This document shows positions 1 to 10,499 of a DNA stretch of 64,000 nucleotides, piece by piece. Under the pieces are notes generated by a model. It did no database searches and was not told the origin of the DNA. It worked only from the letters and a program-made list of their open reading frames with translations. This DNA is from Adiantum capillus-veneris (Eukaryota; Streptophyta; Polypodiopsida; Polypodiales; Pteridaceae). Made by a program: the position numbers and the translations under genes. Each line of letters starts with the position of its first letter. Positions within the stretch are counted from its first letter, which is position 1. The stretch spans positions 126,478,891-126,542,890 of the forward strand of contig CM043947.1 in assembly GCA_014529385.2 (NCBI GenBank), written 5' to 3'.

Positions 1-576
1 CTGCACCTCGATTCAGTGAAAACTGCCAAGGCAACCTATCTCTAAGAGGAACAGCTTGAGGAGCATCACACCACAGTGTTCACTGGCAGATTCAAGAGTG
101 AGGAGGGACTTCAGGTAGAGTTGCAACTCTTATGAAAAGAAGTGTATGATGTTGTCGCAAAGCCCAAAACCAAAGATGCCAACCGATGGCTAGGACTCAG
201 AGATTTTTATGAACAACAGCCGTGCGGACTGGACTTCCAAAAAGCTTACGAGCTTTTGTCCATGATCAAGGAAGATGGAACTGCTCAGATTTTTGACCCA
301 CAAGGGAAAAAAGTTGAAGTGGTGATCACCAAGGAAATAGTGGCAGAGGCACTCAAATTGCCCACAGAAGGAATGACAATGAGGGCAAGGGATAGGAAGA
401 TGGCCGAAACTTTCACAAAAGAAACTGCCTCGGCCACCTTTACAGACCTTATTCACAAACAGGTTGAAGAGACAACAAGGTTATACCACCAGCATTTCCA
501 CTTCCTTCCTAAGAGGCCACCAAGGTATACCACGCCCAATCATGCGGTTGCCACCACCTTCACACAAGTTTATTAG
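1..576 (+). pseudogene. gag-like retroelement fragment, family not recognised
   Basis: One forward reading phase runs from base 1 to the TAG at 574-576, broken by a TAA near base 43 and a TGA at 133-135. The longest open piece starts at 142. The predicted protein is hydrophilic and charged (motifs FYEQQPCGLDF, AEALKLPTEGM) and resembles amino-terminal Gag-type regions of plant retroelements, but I do not recognise the family. From about base 569 the sequence becomes a neighbouring minus-strand retrotransposon, so the last residues are junction sequence. The fragment continues off the left edge. Its role is inferred only from this style of sequence and its surroundings. Confidence 0.35.
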
Positions 577-1260
577 GTGGTGAAGTTCCTGAAGAAGTTC
601 AATTGCATGGTCATCATTGCCTCGTTTAGGAGGTAGTTCACAAGGGATGTTGTCAATAAAGACATCTTGAAACCCCTCGAGAAAATTGGATAACTCTAAT
701 TCCTTGTGAGTGTGTATATTTTCTTTTGCTAAAACATTAGGTTCATTTTGAGAATCCTTAACAAAAATCATGTACACAAAAATAGAGCTCTTTATTGACT
801 TATTACAAGCTTGTGTATGTACAATGGGTATGGTGTTACCCATTTCCTTAGCATCTATGTACATATCTTTTTCCCTGAACCTAAAGTAGATTCTCCTTTC
901 AGCGAATTTAACTTTGGCAGCCATGCGATCAAACCAAGGTGCCCCTAGGATTACATCCTCATGCTTGAGAGGAGAGATAAAGAAGTCCTCTTTGTCCACA
1001 TAGCTTTGGACATGGAGCCTCAATTTCTCGATCAAGGGAGTGACTGAAGCTTCTTACCCGTTGAAAGCACCATCTGCGGGTATGACATCTCCCATCTTGT
1101 AAGCTTGTATGCCTAGATTAGTGGCCAACTCTGTGGATATGAAATCGTGAGTAGAACCAGGGTCAAAGAGAATAAAAGCATCATGTTCTCTTACCTTTCC
1201 CCAAGCATGGCATAGAGGAGATCCTTTGTGGTGACTTTCCTCTTCTTGGATTTTGACCAA
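569..1260 (-). pseudogene. pol: Protease and start of RT of element 1 (pol fragment)
   Basis: Translation of the minus strand shows a retropepsin active site, FDPGSTHDFIS, near 1150-1180. This is followed by the carboxy-terminal protease motif ILGAPWFD (about 920-955) and then the RT amino-terminal motif CELPPKRGNDDHAIEL (about 595-640). The order protease then RT is that of Ty3/gypsy Pol, and the DPGS active site is typical of plant chromovirus-like proteases. The frame is broken between the two protease pieces near 1040-1054 and again just after DHAIEL, where a one-base shift is needed to follow the usual RT sequence. Homology stops at about 569. Confidence 0.75.
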
Positions 1261-2786
1261 CGTCGCTATAGGAGGCTCATGGCGGGTGTTCTTTTGGGGA
1301 CAAGCGCGGTATGCATGTCCTTGCTCTCCGCACTTGAAAAAGCAATTATCCTTGCGATAACGCTCAAGCTTTTCAGGAGAGAGTTTGTTTTTGCCTTTAA
1401 AAACTCCCTTCTCCTTAGTTTTGTTGGAATTGCCCTTAGGAGACTTTTGGACATTGTCCTACCCCTTAGGCTCATTGGAACCCTTGTTTTCCTTGGGCTT
1501 AGGATTTCTCTTAGCCCCTGTTTGGAAATTGATTCGAGAAGCCACCATAGTATGGTGTATAACCGTTGATATGGTGCGTGGCCTTTGGGAGTTGACATAC
1601 TTCGCTATTTCTTCAGTTAAGCCCGCACAAAATTATTGTTTTTGCTCTCCAAAATCCATCTTTTTGAAGACAATGGATTTGAGATGTAGGTCTTAAAACT
1701 TGTCTACATATTTGTGAATGGATTCGTAGGGAGAGACCTTCAAGATTTTCCATTTGGTGAGTACTTTGTCTTTGGCATCAGTGGACAAAAACTGCTTCAT
1801 GATGGAAGCTCTTAAAGATTTCCATGTTCGTGGAGCTTCACAGTTGGCCCGTAGGCTAGACCACCATTGCCTGGAAGACTTTTGAAAGTGCATAGCTACA
1901 TGGTGTAGCTTAGAGGACTCCATGAAGCCCTCATCTCCAAACGCCGCATTGAATTGTTGGATAAAGGCCAATACTTTGTCTATAGCACCAAAGGTGCCAT
2001 CGTAGGTAAGGAAAGAGATGCTCTTTCCTCCCTCTTTGAACTTCTTGAGCTTGGACGACCTCTTCCATGCGGCATAGGATTTCCTATGGCCTCGTCTTTT
2101 TTATGGTTCAAAAGTTGCACCATCGCTTTCTTCAGAAGATGAAGGATTTGAGGAAGATGGAGAAGAGGGTGACCTCTTTCTTGCACTTTTCTTGCCTTGA
2201 TCTTCTTTTTCTGCACCATCACTTCCATAAGAGGAGAGGATGAAGAAGATGGAGAAGAGGGTGTCCTCTTTCTTGCCTTTTTCTTCTCTTGCTTTTTGTC
2301 ATCCCTCTTTGAATTATGGTGTGGAGAAGTGTGTGCTGGTATTCTCCATTTTGGAGGTGATGGAGAGCGTTTAGCCCGCCGTCCTTGTGGAGTCATCTCC
2401 ACGGAGGTGGCAAGAAACTCACTTCTTTCTCGTTCCTTTGGTGGGGGTTCTTGAATTCTCCATTAGGAAAGAGATGCATCATCAAGAAGAAAATTTTTGA
2501 GCCCTTTGTATGGATCCTCTTCTTCTTCCTTAATCGGAGAGAGGCCTTTTTTGGGAGTCTCACAAGGAGGCTTCCTAGGTACTCTCTCATCATGGTGGGG
2601 AGCTTGGAGAATCCCATGAGCACGAAGCTGCCATTGCACTTCACTTTGGAGAGATGGACTGCCCATGGCTTGTTGAAGCCTAGAAACAAGGTAGTTAACA
2701 AGCATAAGGGCATCATTAGTAGCCTGCTCATTAGCAAAATCAAAGCTATCAACATTAATTTCACTCTCTTTACTATTGTCAGCCAT
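1228..2786 (-). pseudogene. gag: Gag of element 1
   Basis: The likely start is the ATG at 2786, about 420 bases after the LTR; the protein begins MADNSKESEINVDSFDF. A retrotransposon Gag core follows at 1971-1693, with HFQKSSRQWWSSL and SIMKQFLSTDAKDKVL. A CCHC zinc knuckle (CFFKCGEQGHAYRACPQ) lies near 1290-1345. The middle is basic and serine/lysine rich. Frameshifts separate these blocks. The gag of the neighbouring element at 4737-5859 is clearly homologous, with the same start motif and the same WWxSL and KQF motifs. Confidence 0.75.
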
Positions 2787-3190
2787 TCTAACAACTTTAA
2801 GGTGTAAACTTTTTTAGGTGTACTTTGCCACTTCAAGCTCTAGTTGCCACTCCTCTTTACCCCTTTAGTAAAGCACTCAAGCCACTGTATCCGTGGCTCG
2901 AATACCATGAATTGCAAAGAATAGAAGAGAGGGTCCTTCAGCACCAAAACAGCACCATCTACTGTCAAGCTTCTAATAGCTCAATAGTGGTTAAGCTGTA
3001 GGCAAGCCCCATAGGACTCCACTATTAAAACCATAGATCTCAACGGTGATGCCCCGTTATCTGCACGAAGGCAGGCACACTGCAGGGCTGAAAAATCCCT
3101 ATTCTACTTACTCAATTGCAATTAATAATAACAACTATTTATAGCTAGCTTGAGGACCTTCCTTCTTGAGCAAGAAAAGAGAAACCTTGT
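2787..3190 (-). other. 5' untranslated leader of element 1
   Basis: Non-coding stretch between the primer site and gag. It resembles the leader of the neighbouring element at 5860-6260, including the shared phrase around 'atggctcgaa' and the paragraph of short A-rich sequence before the primer site. No ORF is seen. Confidence 0.5.
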
Positions 3191-3202
3191 GCTCTAATAC
3201 CA
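3191..3202 (-). other. Primer-binding site of element 1 (initiator Met tRNA-like)
   Basis: Minus-strand TGGTATTAGAGC lies one base inside the LTR edge. It differs at one position from the plant initiator-Met tRNA complement TGGTATCAGAGC. Its position fixes LTR A as the 5' LTR and the element as minus-strand. Confidence 0.75.
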
Positions 3203-3203
3203 A

Positions 3204-4335
3204 TGTAACCTTTAATGGCCTAGTAACTTGTGTGTAGCGGAAAATAACATGAACATAGTGAGCATTTCATTAGAATAGGTTTCTAATGAGCATAACAAGA
3301 GTGCTTTGGTGGAGAGAGCAACAAAAAGCATAAACCTAGTTAATTAGCATGAACAATAATTCAAAAGAGAGAGAAGTTAAGCTATTGACAACAGTTGAGG
3401 ACTGGATTTACATGGAGCCGGTCGCCCCTCCAAAAGGCTTTGTATTATAGGTTTCTCCCATCAAGAGAGACATTTTACAATACAATTCTTTGTGTTCCTT
3501 CAATACTAGCTAGTGCAATGAAAATGGAAGCTTTCAAGCACTAAGCAAAACACTTATAAAACACAACATCAATTCCCTCACGGTCTCAGACCCAAGACCT
3601 CACACACCTTTGAAGATGGTGAGAGCTAGCGGGGTACGAGAGTAGATTGAGAGGAAGAAGGAGTAGTCTTACGAGAAAGATGTACATCTCCTCACATAAT
3701 CACTCATATTAGCATAGCATAGCTTAGTAATTAGCATGGTAGAGGAGATGAGCATGCATTGAAGCTTGGCTCTTGGTTGGAGTTGCATCGCAAAGCCAAG
3801 AGTTGTTGGTGTAGGCCTCCCTTCTCACAAGCTTGAAGTAGGTGATAAGCTTTCCATTAAAGCTTCAGAAGGAGAGAGAGAGTCTTCTTGCTTCACACAT
3901 GGAATAGTGTGAATGTGCATGCAATAATGCCTTGAGAAATTCAGCCCCCTCTCTCTCTTGGTCGACCCTCTTGCTATTTTCTCATAGTCACACATCATTG
4001 GACCTCTCCAGGCTTAGCCAATAGGATTTCAGGAGCATAAGTGATAGCCTTCTGACATGTGTCCCCCTTTCCCCTTTTGTGAGAGCTTTAGGTAATTAAT
4101 TAATGCCACTAAACTCTCATTGGATCCCTTGGGAGACTGTCCAATAGTCTTCTAGAGAGCTTCATTCTTATTGGTTCTTTTATTAAGTGTTTTTAGATAA
4201 ATTAAACTAGATTTACTCTAGCCTAATTCTCATTGGTCCACCTCCATGGCCATCCAATAGGATTTGAGTACACCTTGTGGGCATCTGGGCTAGGGAACTG
4301 ACATGTGTCCCTTATTCCCTTTGTGTAAAGGAGGC

Positions 4336-4385
<50 letters not shown>

Positions 4386-4736
4386 CTCTCTCATCCCCTA
4401 CTTGCAAGGCTCGCCCCCTCCTTTGTAGGATTTGTGAAGACTTTTTTGGTACACACACAAAGCATCCAATTTTCCTAGTGATGACCTTTCGACACAATCT
4501 TTGAATTTTGGAACCTTAGAATTTTGGAAGTCTTAATGGGTTGAACCCTAGGGTCTTTAAAGCCCATTGTTGCACATTTCTCTTTTGCAGATGGCCCCCC
4601 CTCTGAATCCCTACTGTGCCTGGTCTGCCAGCTTAACCAATATTCTAGCTTTTTCTCCCTTGGTACTTCCCCATAGTAAATGATAAGTTTAACATGAGAA
4701 AATCATTTAAGAGAATTAGATATTATTTATTATGGA
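3204..4736 (-). repeat. LTR A, 5' LTR of element 1
   Basis: About 1.53 kb. It starts TGTAACCTTTAATGG on the plus strand and is homologous over its length to LTRs at 6274-7869, 10879-12356 and 58487-60111. It is closest to the 10879 copy, sharing 'aacttgtgtgtagcg'. The right end reads TATGGAA where the family has TATGACA, so the last bases are mutated or trimmed. A GT microsatellite (4336-4382) lies inside. Confidence 0.8.
4336..4382. repeat. (GT)n microsatellite in LTR A
   Basis: Uninterrupted GT/TG run. Shorter GT runs occur at the corresponding place in the other LTRs of the family (6967-6994, 11528-11545). Confidence 0.95.
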
Positions 4737-5859
4737 AGGCTTAACATTTCATCTAGCCCCTTGTTGGAAATTGATGCGTGAATCAACCATGGTGTGATGG
4801 ATTACTTCGGTGATAGAACAAGGCCGTTGAGAGTTGACGTAATCTATCATCTCTTCAGGTAATCCCCCACAGAAATGTTCCTTTTGCTCGACGAAGTCTA
4901 TCTTTTGGAAGACAGTAGCCTTGAGATGTAAATCCCAAAACTTGTCTACATATTTGTAAAATAGACTCATGAGAGAGAAGCTTCAAACTGCACCGCTTGA
5001 TAAGCACTTTGTCCTTTGCATCGCTTGCAAAGAATTGCTTCATGATGGAAACCCATAGAGTTTTCCATGTCTTTGGGGCTTTGCCGTTGCCGCAAAGGCT
5101 AGCCCACCATTGGCGAGCCAATTTTTTAGAAGTGCATAGCTACATGGTGTAGCTTGGAGGACTCCGTAAAGCCCTTGTCTCCAAAGGATGCATCAAATTG
5201 CTAGATGAAGGCCAATACTTTGTTGATGGCACCAAAGGTGCCATTAAGGTGAGAAAAGAGATACTCTTTTCTCCCTCTTTGAACTTCTTGAGCTTTTGTG
5301 ACCTTCGCCATGCAGGGTATGATTTGCGATGTCCTCCCCTCTTGTATTGTCTAGGAGAATAGCCATAGCTTTTGTCGAAACAAGAGGAAGGTGAAGAAGA
5401 AGGAGAAGAGGGTGACCTCTTTCTTGCCCTTTTCTTCCTTTGTTTCCTCTCTTCCCTTTTGGAGTGACGAGGAGAAGGATTGTGGGTTGATTATTTCCTC
5501 TTGGGAGGAGTTGGAAATCGTCTAGACCACTGTCTTCGTGGAGCCACATCTTCAGAGGAACTTAAAGTTTCATTTCTTTCTTGATCTTTGGATTCCTCCT
5601 CTTGTATGGGAGAGAGTCTTCTTTTGGGGGTCTCTTCAAGAGGCCTCCTAAGCTCTCTCTCCTCTTCGAGAGGAAGAGAAATCCCATAAGCGCAAATTTG
5701 TTGAGTAACTTCGGCGTGCGAAGCAGGGTTGCCCCCATAGCTTGCTGCAACCTAGTAACCAGATAATTGACAAACATGGGCCCCATCGTCATTGGCACCT
5801 TCATGTGCAAAATCAAAGCTATCAATGTTCATTCTACTCTCTTGGTTATTGTGAGCCAT
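4737..5859 (-). pseudogene. gag: Gag of element B (interrupted)
   Basis: The likely start is the ATG at 5859 (MAHNNQESRMNIDSFDF), the counterpart of element 1 Gag. A basic, proline/serine-rich middle is followed at 5121-4749 by the Gag core, with RQWWASLCGNGKAPKTWKTL and SIMKQFFASDAKDKVL. Frameshifts interrupt it. Homology with element 1 gag continues to the last bases before LTR A, so the gene is cut there rather than ending naturally. Confidence 0.7.
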
Positions 5860-6260
5860 GTTAACAAAATTTGTGTACTTTTTTAGTGTATGATTTGGCA
5901 ATTCAAAACCTTAGTTGCCACTCCCCTTAGCCTTTGAAAATTGGCACTTAAGTATCTACACCCATGGCTCGAAGTGGTTGATTATACAGAGCAGTGGAGT
6001 GGGTATAATATTGCAGAATTATCGAGGGCTATCTCTTTTTGGACTTCTTATGGCTCAATAATGGTAAAGCGGTAGGCAAGTCTAAGAAGACTCCATTATT
6101 AAGTCCAAAGCTCTCGAGGTGTGCACCTAATCCCACATAGTGGGCTCAACAAAACCAATAATAGATCCTAGTCCCACTTACCCTAATATAATTAACAAAA
6201 TCAACCATTTATAGGCTACTTAAGGACCTCTCTTCTTAAGCAAAAAAAGAGAAACCAAAT
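5860..6260 (-). other. 5' untranslated leader of element B
   Basis: Non-coding leader between primer site and gag, similar to 2787-3190. No other feature is seen. Confidence 0.45.
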
Positions 6261-6272
6261 GCTTTGATACCA
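6261..6272 (-). other. Primer-binding site of element B (Met tRNA-like)
   Basis: Minus-strand TGGTATCAAAGC, one mismatch from TGGTATCAGAGC, next to the LTR edge. Confidence 0.75.
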
Positions 6273-6273
6273 A

Positions 6274-6963
6274 TGTAATGGAAATGGCCTATTAACTTTG
6301 AGATTAGCGGAAATTAGAGAAAGTACTTTTGTGAAATTACTTTATGAGCATAGCGGGTGAACTTAATTGATGGTAGCAACATAAACATAGCATTTAGGTA
6401 ACTTGGCGTGAACAATAATTTTGCAAAGATAAAGAGTTTAGAGAACATGACAACAGTTGAGGACCAGATTTATCTGGAGCCGATTATCTGGAGCTGGTCT
6501 GCCCTCCAATAGGCATTTGTATTATAGTTTCTCCCATCAAAAGAGACATGTTACAATACAATCTTTGTGTTCCTTGTGACCTAGGTGATGCAATGAACAT
6601 GGAAAGCTTCATGCATCACGAGCATAACATAAACTTTGTGAAAAGCATTAACTAGCCCAAGCCTCAGTCCCAAGACCTCAAACACCTTCGAAGGTGGAGA
6701 GAGCTAGCAAGGGAATGAGGGTAGGGAAGAGGAAGAAGAAACATTTCATAGGAGAAAGAATTAGTTCCTCACTTATCATCACTCTTCTTGCTAGCATACA
6801 TAATAACATAGTAATGAAGATGGAGAAGATGGCAAGCTGAAGCATTGAAGCATGGCTTTTGGTTGGATTTGCATTCCATAGCCAAGAGTGTTGGTGTAGG
6901 CTCTCAACCTCTACTTGCTTGGACAAGGAGAGGGAGTTCTTGCACTTTGCACAATACACAATT

Positions 6964-6997
<34 letters not shown>

Positions 6998-7869
6998 AGA
7001 GTATACCCCTTGTAGCTCATGCTAGAAGCTCATTGGACCCCTCGAGGCCTAGCCAATCACAAGCAAGAGGCGTACCAATCAAGCAAGAATGCTAGTCTTG
7101 GGAAAAGTGTCCCCCTTTTCCCTTTGAGAGAGAGGACTTGATAATGCTTAAACAATTAATTAAATTAACTAATTTATCATTGGACCCCTTGAGAGGCCAA
7201 CCAATAGGCTTTATGCACACCTTGAGGGTAACCTAGCTAGGGGCTTGATATGTGTCCTACTTGCCTCTTGGGCAAGGGGTTCCCTTTGGGGGGGAGAGAG
7301 TGGTCAAGCAACTACCCCCCCTTCTTGAATGGCTCGCCCCCTCCTTCTTGTAGGGATTTGGTTTGACTTTTGTGACACCTCAAGCTCCTCAACCTTGGGC
7401 CCAATTCTCACCACAAGCTTGGCCCTTAAACCCCTCAAGCTTGGGATGGGTTCCCACCTCAAGTACATCCCTAGTATCTCAAGCATGACAAGCACCTCAA
7501 GCATCTCAATCATCAAGCACTTCAAGCATCTCAAGCATCTCAGTCATCAGGCATGACAAGCACCTCAAGCTTGGGCCAGGTTCCCACCTAAGCACATCCC
7601 TAGCTTACCTAAGGTCAAAAGACTTTTAATACTAACTATTGGAGGTCTTCAATGAAGCTAGCCGTAAGGTCTTTAAGCTCCATTGGTTAGCCTTGCTCTT
7701 TGACAGACCATCTCTCATTTGGGCCCCTTTACCATTGGCCCCGTGTTGAGATAAATCTATAAGCACATATCTATATCCTAACCCTTGTTCTCGTTTATTC
7801 TCCCACATTAAATGATCAGTTTAATATGAGAAAATCATTTGGGTTGGTTAGATATTAGATTTTATGACA
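6274..7869 (-). repeat. LTR B, 5' LTR of element B
   Basis: About 1.6 kb, starting TGTAATGGAAATGG and ending TTTATGACA. It matches the solo LTR at 58487-60111 more closely than LTRs A and the 10879 copy. It carries a GT tract (6967-6994) and, at 7375-7600, a run of imperfect CTCAAGCAT-type repeats. Confidence 0.85.
7375..7600. repeat. CTCAAGCA-type minisatellite inside LTR B
   Basis: Many imperfect copies of CCTCAAGCATCT / ATCAAGCACTTCAAGC with short variable spacing. A matching block lies in the solo LTR at 59588-59815. It is not seen in LTR A or the 10879 copy. Confidence 0.75.
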
Positions 7870-8460
7870 TCCCTTAATGCACTGCAGAGAAGCACATCTA
7901 AACCACCGAATGGTTTATGTTGGACTCATTTTATAGTGCATAAGTGTGAGTTAGTGAGAGATAATAGGTTGCTCCCTATCAAAAATACGTCATTGAGCAC
8001 CACTAGATGTAATTTCCTATACTGCAACATTAAGGTGCCCACAGTTTTTTGTGATGAGGCTTGTGTTTGTGGTTTTCACTAGTGGAAGATGCAAAGTTAA
8101 GTGTACGGTGGTACCTCCAATGTTGATAATAGCTTTAGCCCATATGCCATGAGTAAATCTTTTGGTGCTTCAGGTTCTTGAGGTACTTAGAAATTTTTAA
8201 AACATAGCAAACGTTGGACAAGTAAAAGAAGAGTGGAAGTTTTGTCCATTCTTGCTCCACTTGTCAAGGAGAGATGGAAAGACTTGCTTGGATATAAACG
8301 CTTGTTTGACATTATGTCATTCAAAATGTGTTCTTGATGTGGATAACGCCTAGCTAAAGAATTGAAGAAATCCTCATTAGGCATTGTGACTATTTGAGAT
8401 GCTTGGAAGGATTTTTCAAACCTTGGAGGAATGTGGACGAGAAGGTCGATGGCGAGAAGG
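7870..8460 (-). pseudogene. Helicase remnant of old Helitron
   Basis: The minus strand shows NEDFFNSLARRYPHQ then a damaged Walker A, LTSGARMDKTSTLLLLV. This corresponds to LTSGAGTGKTFILLLLV in the plus-strand Helitron. Further on are LLMAYGLKAIINIGGTTVH, LTLHLPLVKTTNTSL and, at 7890-7915, PFGGLDVLLC, matching PFGGLDVILCGD. The glycine-lysine signature is altered (GTGKT to RMDKT) and frameshifts are present, so it cannot be active. The match runs right up to LTR B at 7869. Confidence 0.8.
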
Positions 8461-8837
8461 ACAAGAAGGACGAGAATGTGGACGAAAAGGTCGATGACGA
8501 GAATGTGGATATGCAGCATAAAGAATCTTACATTACTTTTTATGTATTGTTTGTGTCATTGACTATGGATTCTCTAGTGAATTTTGCCTCATTTCTTTTA
8601 ACAATTCAAAGTTTTTCTCATAAACATCTTTCCGTGATGAGTAGTTTGCCAAGCGGTGGTTTTCATTTTGGCTCCAAAGAAAGAACAACAAGCATCGCTT
8701 CTTGTAGAAACTGATTGGGTCTTTGATATCATCTCAACGTATGTAGTGAATGATTTAATTTTTTCTTAGACTATTTGTATATGCACAAGAAGTTTTGGAC
8801 AAATTCTCACAATATTTCCCACATTGTGACTTACCTC

Positions 8838-8992
8838 AACATCATGAGCTTCTATGAGGGAGGCGCCGCATACCTAGCTGGGTACGATTGGGGGCAGGGG
8901 ACCGCCGGCCCGATGGGGGGGACCGGGGGTCCCCTGCCCCCAATCGTACCTAGCTAGGTATGCGGTGCCTCTCGAGCAGAAGCTCATGATGT
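8838..8992. repeat. Foldback (inverted-repeat) element in Helitron remnant
   Basis: Arms of about 63-66 bases (8838-8903 and about 8927-8992) are reverse complements with only a few mismatches. They include a GC-rich block reading GTACGATTGGGGGCAGGGG in the left arm and its complement in the right. The loop is about 23 bases, and the whole could form a very stable hairpin. It lies inside Helitron-derived sequence. No simple target-site duplication could be assigned, because the flanks are part of the inverted repeat. Confidence 0.85.
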
Positions 8993-9062
8993 TATGCATT
9001 GTATGAAAAACATTGAGAAAGACTCAGTTTTCCTACATGAGAAAATTTCTAAATCTTCTTGT
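8969..9062 (-). repeat. 94-bp segment repeated at 30703-30800
   Basis: It is about 95% identical by eye to 30703-30800 in the same orientation. On the minus strand both correspond to the Rep/helicase linker of the Helitron family. The similarity stops on one side at the hairpin and on the other side at 9063. Confidence 0.8.
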
Positions 9063-10195
9063 GATGGATCCTACTTTTTTGAAGTTTTCCACCATGAAGT
9101 TGGCGAAGCAAACATTGTGCAATGCCACTAGTCTTTGAGCATATTTGTATGCTTTTCTAGCATGCATTTCCTTTTTAGTGATAAAGCATGCTTCAAAGGT
9201 TCATTAGTTATAATGAAAGTGAACTCCTACATAGAGTTATGCAGTGGGAGCAAGAGAGCTATGTATACTGCTTTTTGAGAACTAATCTATTGAGTATTGA
9301 GGATGGTCTTTCTAATTTTCAAAGTCTCTCTACAGTTTTTGATTTTTTTTTTGACACATTATTCAAGTCGTGTTCTAATTTCTTCTACTAGAGTGTCACT
9401 CAAACTTTGTCATGTATGAGGTACAGTAATAACTTGTTGCTCCATGCATGTTCTATACAAATTGCATATATGTGTCGGCATCTCATAGATTTTCTATAGT
9501 GGGGTTGAAGTTGTTTGTGTTGTGTCCTTTGGGTCCCTTTTGAGTAGAATCGTGGGAACAAAAAATGATGTTTCAAGAGTTTCAGTGTAGTCTTGAAATG
9601 GAAAACATGGGCAAGCTTGTTGTGACGTGAAGGCTTTGAAAATATGTTTGATTTTTTTAACATTTTTTAATATCTATTTTTCTAATACATCCTTCAGATA
9701 AATGATGAGCACCTAAGATGCTAAACGTAATAGGTACTACTTTGATAGTGATTAGAGTAGCAAATCTGTTGTTGAGCACTATACTGTTTGTTGTGCACTA
9801 ATCTATTGGGTTTTGAGGATGGTATTTTCCAATTTTCAAAGTCTGTTTACAGTTTTTGCATTGCTTTTGACACATTAGTCAAGTTGTTTTTTAATTGCTT
9901 CTATGAGAGTGTCATTCAAACTTTGTCATGTATGAGGTACATTAATAAGTTGTTGCTCCATGCAGGTTTAGTACAAACTAAATATATGTGTTGGCATCTC
10001 ATACATATTAATATTTTATAGTGGGGTTGAAGTTGTTTGTGTATGCGTCCTTTGGATCACTTTTAAGTAGAATTGTGGGGAAAAAATGTTATTTCATGAG
10101 TTTCAATGTAGTCTTGAAATGTTATTGCCAAACATTCCTCAAATGACAATGTGGGTGCGCCTATTGTGGCATGAAGGTTTGGAGGGTGCACTATG
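9063..10195 (-). pseudogene. Rep/helicase linker remnant, partly duplicated
   Basis: The minus strand contains LLMYLIHDK (about 9930-9960) and LLLYLIHDK (about 9420-9450). Both correspond to LLHLIHDK at the end of Rep in the plus-strand Helitron, and are followed by matching linker nucleotides. Closer to 9100-9200 is KYAQRLVALHNVCFANF, matching the linker around 36160-36210. Stops are common. The segment is present twice because of a tandem duplication (9285-9663 and 9792-10195). Confidence 0.7.
9285..10195. repeat. Tandem duplication, units 9285-9663 and 9792-10195
   Basis: Two direct copies of about 380-400 bases with clear but imperfect identity. Both begin near CTAATCTATTG and share CTTTGTCATGTATGAGGTAC and GTGGGGTTGAAGTTGTTTGTG. 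The divergence suggests an old duplication within the Helitron remnant. Confidence 0.8.
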
Positions 10196-10499
10196 TAATC
10201 ATGTTAATGTATAACATAAGTTCAAAAGGAGGGGTTTTAAAATGAAAAAAATTTAGCCAATTTAATAGAGATACATTAAAATATGGGGGTTTCATATTCA
10301 AGTTTGAAAAAGTTTCTTAAAATAAGGGGTCATTTTATTCATTTAAACATGTTAAAAGAGGGTTTTTTTAATACCCCACGAATGCACATTATATAGGGGG
10401 GTACTGAACAGTGAACTCCCCGAGCGTGAAGGCTTTTTTTAATATGTGTTTTTTACATTTTTTTAAATCTATTTTTCCTTTACATCCAAGTTTTCATAA

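Larger units (their letters stand above)
569..4736 (-). mobile_element. Truncated Ty3/gypsy LTR retrotransposon (element 1)
   Basis: On the minus strand the order is 5' LTR (LTR A, 3204-4736), Met-tRNA-like primer site, gag, zinc knuckle, aspartic protease and the first residues of reverse transcriptase. It is cut at about base 569, where unrelated plus-strand sequence begins; RT, RNase H, integrase and the 3' LTR are missing from the window. It abuts the gag of a related element (4737-7869) directly at the end of its LTR, with no polypurine tract there. The simplest reading is that element 1 inserted into that gag. Frameshifts and stops are frequent, so it is a dead copy. Confidence 0.8.
4737..7869 (-). 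mobile_element. Ty3/gypsy-type LTR retrotransposon (element B), 5' part
   Basis: The minus-strand order is 5' LTR (6274-7869), primer site, leader and gag. The gag stops abruptly at 4737, where LTR A of element 1 begins. The right LTR edge (...TTTATGACA) meets Helitron helicase remnant sequence at 7870, so element B inserted into that old Helitron. Its remaining internal part and 3' LTR would lie to the left of the window if element 1 is a nested insertion. Confidence 0.75.

Noticed and set aside
7375-7600. CRISPR-like short repeats
   Set aside because: Copies are imperfect, irregularly spaced and lie inside a plant LTR with a second copy in solo LTR D; this is a minisatellite.
4737-7869. 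Tandem LTR-gag-LTR array sharing LTR A
   Set aside because: LTRs A and B belong to different subgroups and no polypurine tract lies right of LTR A, so nested insertion explains it better.
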